In this document: positions 29,261 through 36,605 of the stretch, piece by piece | Layout of the letters: each line of letters begins with the position of its first letter | Numbering within the stretch: the stretch's first letter is position 1 | Assembly: GCF_000378245.1 (NCBI RefSeq) | Contig: NZ_KB899504.1 | Coordinates: 1 to 64,000 of the forward strand | DNA length: 64,000 nucleotides | Direction of reading: 5' to 3' | Origin: Aromatoleum toluclasticum ATCC 700605 | GTDB lineage: Bacteria; Pseudomonadota; Gammaproteobacteria; Burkholderiales; Rhodocyclaceae | The notes under the pieces: model-generated | What the model was told of the DNA's origin: nothing | The model's database searches: none | Seen by the model: only the letters and a program-made list of their open reading frames with translations | Made by a program: the position numbers and the translations under genes

Positions 29261-29421
29261 GGTGTTTCCCCTTGCAGTATCAGAATCAGGCGCTCGCCTT
29301 CGAGCGACCATGAGCACATGCTAAACGGGATCCACTGACTGCAAGATGTCCCGGAAATTACTTCGGTATTAGATTCCTGTCATTTTCAGGACAGAAATGA
29401 TCCGCCAGGACATGCTGGAGA

Positions 29422-29580
29422 ATGCCTGGTGCGGCATCGGTGGGCGCGGTCGATATGGCAGGCGATCCGGTTGAGGTCACGCGCACCATCGAAGTGACCA
29501 TGGACAACTCCATGCACGTCGTTCCCGACCACACCACCGTCAAGGCCGGCGAGACTGTCGCGCCTGTCGGCAGGACGAAC
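29422..29580 (+). pseudogene. Cupredoxin-domain fragment
   Basis: The frame reads MAGDPVEVTRTIEVTMDNSM, then HVVPDHTTVKAGETVAPVG. This is the first strands of a cupredoxin-like copper protein (usual form: VTRTIEVTMDDTMRFTPDHI, TVKAGETVRF). The Cys-His copper-ligand half is absent: the frame turns into unrelated sequence after ETVA and stops at 29640. There is no signal peptide. It appears to be a broken remnant of a periplasmic copper protein. Confidence 0.65.
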
Positions 29581-29686
29581 CGAAACGACCGGGTGTCCCA
29601 CGCACTGGCGCTCCGCCCGAGCACCCGCGTTCCAATATGATCTTTCGCCACGATCACCGCGACGCGCGACACCGCCGGATAGGCCG

Positions 29687-30175
29687 TCAATGCCAGCCAG
29701 AAGGCGGACCGACCTGCAGGTGCCCAATTTCGCACTCTTCCGTGTAGTGCGCGAAGCCGCGGCGCAGGCGCTCGGCCCAACCACTGCCGAGCCGCGCACC
29801 GGCATCCGCGAAAGCGGCCTCGATTTGGGCCGCGGTCGCCTGCAACAGATCATACGTCACGACGATTTCCGCACCGCGTACCTCCACCGCCTCGATTCCC
29901 ATCAACGCGCCCACTCGTGCCTGCACGGAATCGGCCTGATACGCGTCGAGGGCCGTGTCGAGCGCGAAGCGCCGGCGCTTGAGCACCGTCTGTCCGCTCT
30001 GTTTCGGAGCCGGGCGGCCGGGCAGACCGACATACAGGTGCGGGTTGGCGAGGAAGCGCTCGCGGCACTGTGCTGTACAGAAAGCGAAATGCCTGCCCTG
30101 AAACTCGGTGCCGAAGCTGGTGGGATCCACCCACATTCCGCACACCACGTCCTTGACCGGTTCCTTGTCTTTCAC
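29687..30175 (-). CDS. YHS-domain protein with degenerate HMA-like C-terminal domain
   Basis: 162 aa from GTG 30175, behind GGGAG. The N-terminal YHS domain (VKDVVCGMWVDPTSFGTEFQ, FAFCTAQCRERFLANPHLYVG) has the paired Cys of this small metal-binding fold. A linker rich in Arg (LKRRRFALDTAL) leads to an HMA-like betaalphabeta domain (ALMGIEAVEVRGAEIVVTYD, LLQATAAQIEAAFADAGARL) that lacks the CxxC metal site. The C-terminus has a short Cys/His tail (YTEECEIGH). A paralog with the same architecture and also a GTG start lies at 32203. It is probably cytoplasmic; the role in copper handling is inferred from the neighbours. Confidence 0.75.
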   Translation of the reverse strand: MKDKEPVKDVVCGMWVDPTSFGTEFQGRHFAFCTAQCRERFLANPHLYVGLPGRPAPKQSGQTVLKRRRFALDTALDAYQADSVQARVGALMGIEAVEVRGAEIVVTYDLLQATAAQIEAAFADAGARLGSGWAERLRRGFAHYTEECEIGHLQVGPPSGWH

Positions 30176-30260
30176 AGTAGTCTCCCAAACACACGGTTGT
30201 CGGCACCGCCGACGATAGCCTCTCGGCGATGCCGAGCCGCGGTCGTGCAGTGCTTGTTCC

Positions 30261-31000
30261 TCAGCCGAACAGCGCGGCAAACATGGCCTCCTGCGTCTCA
30301 TCGCGCCATCGGCGATGCGCCTCCAGGCCATCGTAGATCATTCGGCTCGCCGCCTGCTCGCCCGCGAGCCAGGGATTGTCGGCGTCCACCGGCTGGCGAT
30401 GCTCCCGCACCCAGGGGGGCCGCTGTCTCCACCGCCTTCATCCAAGGGCTGAACTTATCCGAAAACAGATAGCGGCTCGTGCGGATCGGACGCGAATTTT
30501 TCAGCGCCGTTGCCGTCACCGCGTGGCGACAGCCTGCACCCACGGACTGATGAAGCCGCGATAGAGCGATTCATTGAACTCGGAGATCAGCCGCACGGCC
30601 TCGAACGCCTCGGGCCGATAGCCGAAGCGGATGTCTTCCACGCTGCGCTCCTCGAACCTTACCTCGTACTGCGGCCTTGTGGCAGTCCGGGGCGCCGGTC
30701 GGGTTCACGATCTTCATCTCGTAGAGGCCCGGCGCCAACGCCTCCAGTTCGTCCAGCGACTCCAGCATCACCCGATGGTCCACCCGGTCGACGCCCGCCG
30801 AAACTAAGATGCCGAGGTGGCCGACATGGGAATTGAGCAGATAGTCGATGCGCTGGACGGCGGCCTTGAGCTCTGCCGTCGTCGGGTAGATCGTCGAATC
30901 CAGTTCAGCGCCTGGTGCGGCGGAGTGATGTTTTTCCCGCTGGAGGCGAAGATCAGCAGCGGATTGCGGACCTCCCCGAGGTCAAAGACGTAGCCATGGC
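30261..31000 (-). pseudogene. DUF3141 protein, C-terminal fragment with several frameshifts
   Basis: The minus-strand pieces join in family order: GYVFDLGEVRNPLLIFASSG and NITPPHQALNWI (right end), VGHLGILVSAGVDRVDHRVM, LESLDELEALAPGLYEMKIV, then YEVRFEERSVEDIRFGYRPE and SEFNESLYRGFISPWVQAVA, then RTSRYLFSDKFSPWMKAVET, and finally WVREHRQPVDADNPWLAGEQ and MIYDGLEAHRRWRDETQEAM, ending at a stop at 30261. At least three frame changes separate the pieces. DUF3141 proteins are about 700-800 aa and resemble PHA-synthase-type hydrolases; only the C-terminal third remains. Its right end is fused to an antiporter stub. Confidence 0.85.
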
Positions 31001-31003
31001 AGA

Positions 31004-31270
31004 TACCGGCTTTGTGCCGGCACGGGCGAGCCGGTACACGTCGGTATTCATGCCCACCTCGAACAGCAGCAGGATGATGCCGATTTCAGCCAGGATCTCC
31101 AGGGGAGTGCTCGGAAAGACCCAACCCAGCAGCGACGGCCCGAGAATCAGTCCGACCGTCAATTCGCCGATGACTGCGGGAATACCTAGCCGGCACGCGA
31201 TTTCCGCCAGTAGTCGGGCGCCGAGCAACACCATGGCAAGCGCGAGGAAGACTTCGTGCGGTTCCACCAC
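31004..31270 (-). pseudogene. CPA2 (KefB-type) cation:proton antiporter, N-terminal stub
   Basis: About 90 aa of a CPA2-family antiporter: start MVEPHEVFLALAMVLLGARL, then LAEIACRLGIPAVIGELTVG, LILGPSLLGWVFPSTPLEIL and AEIGIILLLFEVGMNTDVYR, ending LARAGTKPV. The conserved GE.. and LF..G helices of the first three membrane spans are intact, but a full antiporter has about 400-600 aa. At about 31004 the frame passes into DUF3141 sequence. A deletion therefore removed the rest of this gene and the start of the next. Confidence 0.85.
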
Positions 31271-31365
31271 TCACCCGCGCCTGGATCCGGTCGCCGTTAG
31301 TGCGATCCCGCCCACGGCCCGCATTTGCGGACCGGCGCGAGGGCGAGAGCCCGCGTTAATCGCGT

Positions 31366-31385
31366 GGCGCCCTTGGTTGGGCGCC
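31366..31385. other. Short hairpin between the antiporter stub and the next genes
   Basis: GGCGCCC (31366-31372), loop TTGGTT, GGGCGCC (31379-31385). It could be a terminator for the minus-strand genes to the right, since it follows their last stop, but there is no U tract. Confidence 0.35.
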
Positions 31386-31423
31386 GTTGTGTCGTCTCGT
31401 GTGACGGGAGCTCCCTGAACGGT

Positions 31424-31702
31424 CTACATCGCTCCCAGGAAGAACGCGCTGACACGCAGCATGTCAGCGACGCGCCCGCTCGCGAAGGGTCCATACCACG
31501 CGGACCGCCCCTTGCATCCGCGGCGGTCCGCGCCCAGAGGGCGCAGTACCACGTAGAAGCCGGCCGGCACCGTGCCGCGGTGCGACGCGCCCAACCGGAC
31601 GATCTCGCAATGCATGGACGCCAGCAGGCGACCGCGCTCCGCCGGGCGCCTGCGCTCACCAGCTGCGGCGTCGCCGGTCCCCATGCGTCCGGCCTCACGC
31701 AC
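31424..31702 (-). CDS. Hypothetical small protein, weakly supported
   Basis: 92 codons from a GTG at 31702 whose start overlaps the end of the DUF5676 gene (stop at 31695), so translational coupling is possible. The C-terminal part (GTVPAGFYVVLRPLGADRRG, GPFASGRVADMLRVSAFFLG) looks more protein-like than the Arg-rich N-terminus. No family, signal peptide or membrane segment recognised. It may be a chance frame in GC-rich DNA. Confidence 0.3.
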   Translation of the reverse strand: MREAGRMGTGDAAAGERRRPAERGRLLASMHCEIVRLGASHRGTVPAGFYVVLRPLGADRRGCKGRSAWYGPFASGRVADMLRVSAFFLGAM

Positions 31703-31952
31703 CCCAGCGCCGCTGGAGGAAGTTGTAGACCGGGACGTAGACGAGGCCCGCGTAGACGCCGTAGAGAAAACTCTCCACCAGCCCGATCACGAACGCGGAC
31801 CAGCTCAGCCACTTGAAGCCGGGCAACACCTGTTCGAGGAACGCGTGCATGTGCAAACTCTCCGGGGTGGCGAGCCCGTAGGCGACGCAAAACACGAAGC
31901 TAAACGCGGTTGAGATCCCCAATGCCCAAGTCACTACCTTCAGGTTCAACAT
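31695..31952 (-). CDS. DUF5676-type small membrane protein
   Basis: 85 aa with two hydrophobic segments: KVVTWALGISTAFSFVFCVA (about 4-23) and LSWSAFVIGLVESFLYGVYA (about 48-67). The ends are YGLATPESLHMHAFLEQVLP between the helices and VPVYNFLQRRWGA at the C-terminus. This pattern is that of DUF5676 proteins, frequently encoded beside YHS, DUF2933 and copper P-type ATPase genes. The start at 31952 lies 10 bp after the stop of the DUF2933 gene, so the two are one transcript. Function is not known. Confidence 0.75.
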   Translation of the reverse strand: MLNLKVVTWALGISTAFSFVFCVAYGLATPESLHMHAFLEQVLPGFKWLSWSAFVIGLVESFLYGVYAGLVYVPVYNFLQRRWGA

Positions 31953-31962
31953 GATTGCACCC

Positions 31963-32121
31963 CTAGTGCCGGTGCCCGCCGGTCTGCCCCGGCCCGCTCT
32001 TGTCGTCATTCTTGCCATGCCCCCTGTGCCCGCCGCCGCAGCCGCCATGTCCGAACAAATGCATGCCGACAAAAACGGCCAGGATCAACACGAAAAACCA
32101 GTTCTGGGATAGCCATTCCAT
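31963..32121 (-). CDS. DUF2933-type small membrane protein
   Basis: 52 aa: one N-terminal membrane helix (MEWLSQNWFFVLILAVFVGM) followed by a short Gly/His-rich tail (HLFGHGGCGGGHRGHGKNDD...GGHRH). The WLSQNW start and GHGG tail are the hallmarks of DUF2933. ATG at 32121 is preceded by GGAGGCTCAA. It sits directly upstream of the DUF5676 gene and downstream of a YHS protein. The His/Cys tail could bind copper or another metal at the membrane. Relatives in the window: 35481 (fused to YHS) and 39708. Confidence 0.8.
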   Translation of the reverse strand: MEWLSQNWFFVLILAVFVGMHLFGHGGCGGGHRGHGKNDDKSGPGQTGGHRH

Positions 32122-32202
32122 TTGAGCCTCCTCATCCGCCGCGCGCGGCAGTCATTAACAGCGATACTGAATCGACGGATGGAGATCCCGATCCTAGGTC
32201 TC

Positions 32203-32640
32203 TCAGTCCTCAGCGCAGTGTTCCAAGGCCTGCTGCAACCGCTCCACCCAGCCCGCTCCGAGTCGTGTGCCAACCGCCGCCAGGCGGGCCTCGATCTGGC
32301 CGGCCTTCACCTGCAACGGGTCGTAGACGAACTCGATCCGGTTGCCGCGGACGTCCACCGCCCGGATGCCGGACAGCGCCTCAAGCGCCTCGGTCACGCG
32401 AGCGCCCTGCTCGGGGGACAACGAGGCAGCCAAGGACAGACGCCGGTGCCGCAGGGCTTGCAGCCCCCTCTGGCGGGGCGGCCGCTGGCCGCGCAGGCCG
32501 GCGTACAGATGGGGGAAGGCCAGGAACCAGTCACGGCACTCGACCGAGCAGAAGCCGTATTCGGTTCCCAGGAACACCGCGAAAATCTCGCGCGAGCGTA
32601 CTTCCCTCCCGCACACCGGATCCTTCACCAACGAGTTCAC
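32203..32640 (-). CDS. YHS-domain protein with degenerate HMA-like domain (second copy)
   Basis: 145 aa from GTG 32640 behind GGAGGGTAGTCCA. YHS domain NSLVKDPVCGREVRSREIFA and GFCSVECRDWFLAFPHLYAG has the usual Cys pattern; an Arg-rich linker (QALRHRRLSLAASL) and an HMA-like fold without CxxC follow (VTEALEALSGIRAVDVRGNR, PLQVKAGQIEARLAAVGTRL). It is the same architecture as 29687-30175, including the LGAGWVERLQQALEH end. It is 81 bp upstream of the DUF2933-DUF5676 pair. It is probably cytoplasmic, perhaps a metal chaperone partner; no direct proof. Confidence 0.75.
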   Translation of the reverse strand: MNSLVKDPVCGREVRSREIFAVFLGTEYGFCSVECRDWFLAFPHLYAGLRGQRPPRQRGLQALRHRRLSLAASLSPEQGARVTEALEALSGIRAVDVRGNRIEFVYDPLQVKAGQIEARLAAVGTRLGAGWVERLQQALEHCAED

Positions 32641-32869
32641 TGGACTACCCTCCGTCCCGCCAGGAACCAGTTCGACTGTATGGAAACGATCTTGCGCCTG
32701 CGCACCCGACGGGTCAGTGACGCTGGCATTACAACGGCGTAAGCCGCCGAGCGCGCATGTTCCGGCGGCACGCAGTCCGATCCGCGCGGTCATGATGCCC
32801 CGCCCGGTTGCCGGCTACCGAGCGGCGGGCTGACCGCCGTGAAGCTCGTAGTGGTGGAGAAGCACAACG

Positions 32870-34216
32870 TCAGCGGGGAGCATGGATGTTGGCCCGGTTG
32901 CCGTGGTACAGATCGGTGCGCGTGAGGGGCACCGGCCATGAGCCCCGCTGACGGCTGGAGGTCAGGATTTGGTAAACGCCGGTGCTGCCGGCTTCGAACT
33001 CGAGCGCGCAGGCCACCATGTACAGGTGCCAGACGCGCCAGACAGCTTCGCCGACTTCCCGCACTGCAGCGCCTCGTGCGGCTTCCAGGCGAGCGACCCA
33101 GTGACGCAACGTGAGCGCGTAGTGGGGGCGCAGGCCTTCCACATCGTGGATCTCAAAGCCCGCCCGTTCCATGCCGAGTTGGATGTTGCTCACGCAGTCA
33201 AGTTCGCCGTCAGGGAACACGTAGCGGTTGATGAACTCGGTCCCTACGGTCTTCTTCCAGCCCTCTTCATCGTGAGTGATGCCATGGTTGAGGAACAGGC
33301 CGCCGGGCCGCAGCACACGGCGTACCGTCGCATAGTAGGCCGGCAGGTTCGCCAGCCCCACATGCTCGAACATCCCGATGCTGGCCACCTTGTCGTACAC
33401 CGCCTTGCCGGCAAGGTCGCGGTAATCGCACAACTCGACCGTCACCCGGTCCTCGAGCCCCTCGGCGCGGATGCGCCGTTGCGCGTAGTCGAGCTGGCGT
33501 TGGCTCAACGTAATGCCGTGCGCAAGGACGCCGTGCTCCCGTGCGGCCCAGCAGACCAGCGCGCCCCAACCGCAGCCGATGTCGAGCAAGCGCTCGCCGG
33601 GTTGCAGCCGGAGCTTGCGGCAGGTGTGCTCGAGCTTGTTGCACTGGGCTGAGTCCAGCGTGTCATCGGGGTGCTCGAAGTAGGCGCACGAATAGACGCG
33701 TTCGGGGTCCAGCCACAGTCCGTAAAACTCATTGGACACGTCATAGTGGAACGAAATCGCGGCGCAATCGCTGTGGCGCGAGTGGCGATGGGAGAAGCGC
33801 CGTGCCACTCGCGAGGCGAAGCCGCAATGCGGCCCGAACTGCGCATCGGCGCGCGCCGGCAGGCGCAGCGCGTCGCGCAACAGCAGGAGCCGATCGCGCC
33901 ACGACAGGGAGATCGACTCGAAATGGCGCTTCAGCCCGAGCGCGCCGTACAGGTCGCCCTCCACGTCCAAAGCACCACGGACGTAGGCATCGGCCAGAAG
34001 GAGCGGGTTACCCTCGATCACCAGCCGGCGCAGCACCGCCGGGTCGCGCAGCACGAGCGTGAACGGGGCTGGGCGTTCGTCGGGCGCACACAGCGTATCG
34101 TCCCATAGGCGCAGTGCCGGCGCCGGCTCCAATCCATGCAGCAGGCGCCGGACGATGCGAATCGCCGGCAGAATGGAGGGGGCGGCGGCACGCGTGGTGC
34201 CGGGGGGCGCACTCAT
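32870..34216 (-). CDS. cfa: Cyclopropane-fatty-acyl-phospholipid synthase family protein
   Basis: 448-aa SAM-dependent enzyme that would add a methylene to unsaturated acyl chains of membrane phospholipids. An N-terminal lipid-binding domain (about 1-140) is followed by FHYDVSNEFYGLWLDPERVY, the SAM site LLDIGCGWGALVCWAARE, HGITLSQRQLDYAQ, VASIGMFEHVGLANLPAYYA and YVFPDGELDCVSNIQLGMER. These are standard CFA synthase motifs. Its ATG overlaps the MFS stop (ATGA), so it is translated with that gene. Membrane cyclopropanation in a copper block may toughen lipids against stress; that link is inference. Confidence 0.9.
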   Translation of the reverse strand: MSAPPGTTRAAAPSILPAIRIVRRLLHGLEPAPALRLWDDTLCAPDERPAPFTLVLRDPAVLRRLVIEGNPLLLADAYVRGALDVEGDLYGALGLKRHFESISLSWRDRLLLLRDALRLPARADAQFGPHCGFASRVARRFSHRHSRHSDCAAISFHYDVSNEFYGLWLDPERVYSCAYFEHPDDTLDSAQCNKLEHTCRKLRLQPGERLLDIGCGWGALVCWAAREHGVLAHGITLSQRQLDYAQRRIRAEGLEDRVTVELCDYRDLAGKAVYDKVASIGMFEHVGLANLPAYYATVRRVLRPGGLFLNHGITHDEEGWKKTVGTEFINRYVFPDGELDCVSNIQLGMERAGFEIHDVEGLRPHYALTLRHWVARLEAARGAAVREVGEAVWRVWHLYMVACALEFEAGSTGVYQILTSSRQRGSWPVPLTRTDLYHGNRANIHAPR

Positions 34217-35463
34217 CGAAAGGTCTCCGTCACGTTTTCCTTCCGTCCCTTGTCCCGTGACACGCGTGCCGCATTGGCGCGAACGGGCATACCGATCCAC
34301 GCTGCCCCGCCCACAAGTGCGACGGCGATCACCCACAACCCGTTCGCATTGAGTGCTGCGAACAGCGCCCCGCCGGCGAGCGACCCCAAGCCCTGACCGA
34401 GGCTGCCAGCGCCGGTGAGCGCGCCCAGAAGCGTGCCGCTGGCGCCCGCGTCGTTCAAGGTCGCGAGATAGGCGATCGCCGGTTGCAGAAAGGCCCCGCC
34501 GGCACCGATCAAGGCGACGGCGAGCGCCGCGCCGGCGAGCGAACCTGCTTGCCCGAGGAATGCGATGCCGGCGGCCAAGACGAGAAAACCCCCTGCGAGG
34601 AACGGGCCGTACGCCACCCGATGCAGAATCGGGGCGAGGAACAAGCCGCTCTGGACGGCGAGCATGACCACCATGCACAGCGCGAGCAGGGCGCCAAGCG
34701 CCGGCGGGTCGAGCGATAGCGCCGTCGGTGCGAGAACAGGCAGCATGGCCTCGAACGCGCCGAGGCCGAACAGAACGAGGAAGCTCGCGAACAGAACCGG
34801 CAATGCCTGACGCCAGACGATCCGGGGTGCGCGCAGATTCGGATCCGCGCGGCCCGCGGCAGGGTCTCCGATCCCACCGAGGGCAACCCCCATGGCGACC
34901 ACCAGGGCGCACACCGCTGCGGTCGCGAGCGGCATGCCCACGACGGCCGGCGTCATCTCGCTCACGTCCCCCATGCGCTCCATGGCGGCATAGACGAACC
35001 CGCTCGCGGCAGGCCCTGCAAGCAGGCCGAGCAGCGTCGCTATCGATACGCCGGCAAAGAGTCGTGCGCGGACGCGGTGGTCAGGCACATTTCCGATCGA
35101 CGTGTTGACGACCGGCAATACCGCGCCGCCCGTCACCCCCGCCAGGATGCGCCAGCCGTATGCAGCAAACAGCGAGTTCGCTAGGGCGAAGGCGACGAGC
35201 GCGGCGGCGTAGCCGCACAGCCCGAAAAGCAGGAGGCGGTGACCGCCGATCCGGTCCGACACGGCGCCCCAGAGGGGCGCTGTCACGAACAGTCCGAGCA
35301 TGTAACTGCCCAGCAGTGCGCCGGTATGCCAAGCCACCGCAGCGGAAGTGGCGACGCCAGCCACGTCGCCGAGAATCGTCGGCAGCAGCGGGAGGATTGC
35401 CCCGTAGCCGAGCGCGATGACAAAGTTCGCGCCGGCGAGCAGCCAGAAGGCACGCCGGGTCAT
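34213..35463 (-). CDS. MFS transporter (drug:H+ antiporter type)
   Basis: 416 aa with about 12 hydrophobic helices. It starts RRAFWLLAGANFVIALGYGA, has the MFS loop 2-3 motif in PLWGAVSDRIGGHRLLLFGL, and TGGAVLPVVNTSIGNV in helix 5. A start at 35487 (8 residues longer, overlapping the preceding YHS gene by 7 bp) is equally open; 35463 was taken because it lies just before the first helix. The stop overlaps the cfa start. The substrate is unknown; in this setting a metal chelate or a toxic compound is possible. No Met-rich or Cys metal motif is obvious. Confidence 0.8.
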   Translation of the reverse strand: MTRRAFWLLAGANFVIALGYGAILPLLPTILGDVAGVATSAAVAWHTGALLGSYMLGLFVTAPLWGAVSDRIGGHRLLLFGLCGYAAALVAFALANSLFAAYGWRILAGVTGGAVLPVVNTSIGNVPDHRVRARLFAGVSIATLLGLLAGPAASGFVYAAMERMGDVSEMTPAVVGMPLATAAVCALVVAMGVALGGIGDPAAGRADPNLRAPRIVWRQALPVLFASFLVLFGLGAFEAMLPVLAPTALSLDPPALGALLALCMVVMLAVQSGLFLAPILHRVAYGPFLAGGFLVLAAGIAFLGQAGSLAGAALAVALIGAGGAFLQPAIAYLATLNDAGASGTLLGALTGAGSLGQGLGSLAGGALFAALNANGLWVIAVALVGGAAWIGMPVRANAARVSRDKGRKENVTETFR

Positions 35464-35480
35464 CTCGTGCCCTGACGCGC

Positions 35481-35864
35481 TCAGCATCCCCGCCGCCGGC
35501 GCGGTCGATCGGCCTGCGCCAGCGGCGCCGCGGCGTCCGCGTACTTGTGAGGTTCGGCCTCGAAACGCTGGCGCGTGTCGTCCGACTCGAAGTAGTAGGC
35601 GCGCCCGTCGAACACCGCGGTAAGCGCACGGTCAGTGCGGACCGGATTGCCGCTTACCGGGTCGAGTGCAGCCCCGGCCACGGTGGGCGCATCCCCCGGC
35701 GGCGCGGGCTGCGCTGCCCCGCCGTACCCCTCACGCGTGTTGCCCCGCGATCGCTCATGACGGCCACCCATGCTGCGGCCATGCAGACCACCGCGTCGCA
35801 TGAAGAACCACAGGCCCGCTATCACGACGAACACCCAGATCCAGTTCCCGGACAGCCAATCCAT
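35481..35864 (-). CDS. Membrane-anchored DUF2933/YHS fusion protein
   Basis: 127 aa. The N-terminus MDWLSGNWIWVFVVIAGLWF is a single membrane helix of DUF2933 type, followed by a Gly/Arg/His linker (RRGGLHGRSMGGRHERSRGN). The C-terminal half is a YHS domain (ALDPVSGNPVRTDRALTAVF, AYYFESDDTRQRFEAEPHKY) in which the usual Cys positions are not conserved. It therefore resembles the separate DUF2933 and YHS genes of this block joined in one protein. It is followed by the MFS and cfa genes in one transcript. Confidence 0.75.
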   Translation of the reverse strand: MDWLSGNWIWVFVVIAGLWFFMRRGGLHGRSMGGRHERSRGNTREGYGGAAQPAPPGDAPTVAGAALDPVSGNPVRTDRALTAVFDGRAYYFESDDTRQRFEAEPHKYADAAAPLAQADRPRRRRGC

Positions 35865-35972
35865 GTCGAATACTCCTCGAATGACCTGACTAAGCGACGC
35901 CGATCAATCTCCCCGCGCCGCCGTGCTGCTGATGGCCGGACTGCAGCGGGGGCTCCAGGCACCCCATCCCCA

Positions 35973-36572
35973 TTAGGTTTCCTCTCCGTCAAGGCCCACG
36001 GTCACCGTGCTTGTCTCAGAGTAGTAGTAGGGCGGAATTACCAGATTGAGCGGTGCCGGCACGTGCCGATAGACGCGCCCGGCCAGATCGAACCGAGAGC
36101 CATGGCACGGGCAGTAGTAGCCCCCTTCCCATTGGGGTCCGAGGTCGGGCGGCGCAACATCCGGGCGGAAGGTGGGCACGCAGCCAAGGTGGGTGCAGAG
36201 GCCCACCGCGACCAGGTACTCGGGCTTGCGCGAACGGTATTGATTGCGGCAATACTCGGGCTGCTGGGGACGTTCCGATGTCGGGTCCAGCAAATCGCGC
36301 TCCAACTTCTCCAGACCCGCGAGCATGCGGGGCGTGCGATGCAGAATCCACACGGGCTGCCCGCGCCAGGGCACCGTCATCATTTCCCCGGGCCCCAGCT
36401 TGGAGACATCCGCGCTCACCGGTGCGCCGACCGCTTTGGCCCGTTCGCTGGGCATCAGGCTCGCCACGAAGGGCACCGCGGTGGCCGCGGCGGCAACGCC
36501 GCCCGCCACCGAGGTGGCGACTAGCAAACGCCGCCGCTGCGGGTTCGGCGTGATCGTGTCATCTTTAGGCAT
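35973..36572 (-). CDS. petA: Rieske iron-sulfur protein (PetA-like), solitary
   Basis: 199 aa. A twin-arginine-type N-terminal anchor (PQRRRLLVATSVAGGVAAAA) is followed by the hinge (FVASLMPSERAKAVGAPVSA). The Rieske cluster-binding domain has box 1 CTHLGC (LVAVGLCTHLGCVPTF) and box 2 CPCHGS (YYCPCHGSRFDLAGRVY), the 2Fe-2S ligands Cys/His plus the disulfide pair. It is the form found in cytochrome bc1 complexes, yet no cytochrome b or c1 gene is adjacent. It lies between copA and the YHS fusion in the copper block. A second copy is at 55553. It may replace copper- or silver-damaged bc1 Rieske subunit or donate electrons to another system; both ideas are inference. Confidence 0.9.
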   Translation of the reverse strand: MPKDDTITPNPQRRRLLVATSVAGGVAAAATAVPFVASLMPSERAKAVGAPVSADVSKLGPGEMMTVPWRGQPVWILHRTPRMLAGLEKLERDLLDPTSERPQQPEYCRNQYRSRKPEYLVAVGLCTHLGCVPTFRPDVAPPDLGPQWEGGYYCPCHGSRFDLAGRVYRHVPAPLNLVIPPYYYSETSTVTVGLDGEET

Positions 36573-36605
36573 TTTGGATCTCCCTTGCATCAGGGAGCGC
36601 CTGCG

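Noticed and set aside
31297..31890. 197-codon minus frame over DUF5676
   Set aside because: Arg-rich shadow in another frame; the DUF5676 frame has membrane helices and family pattern.
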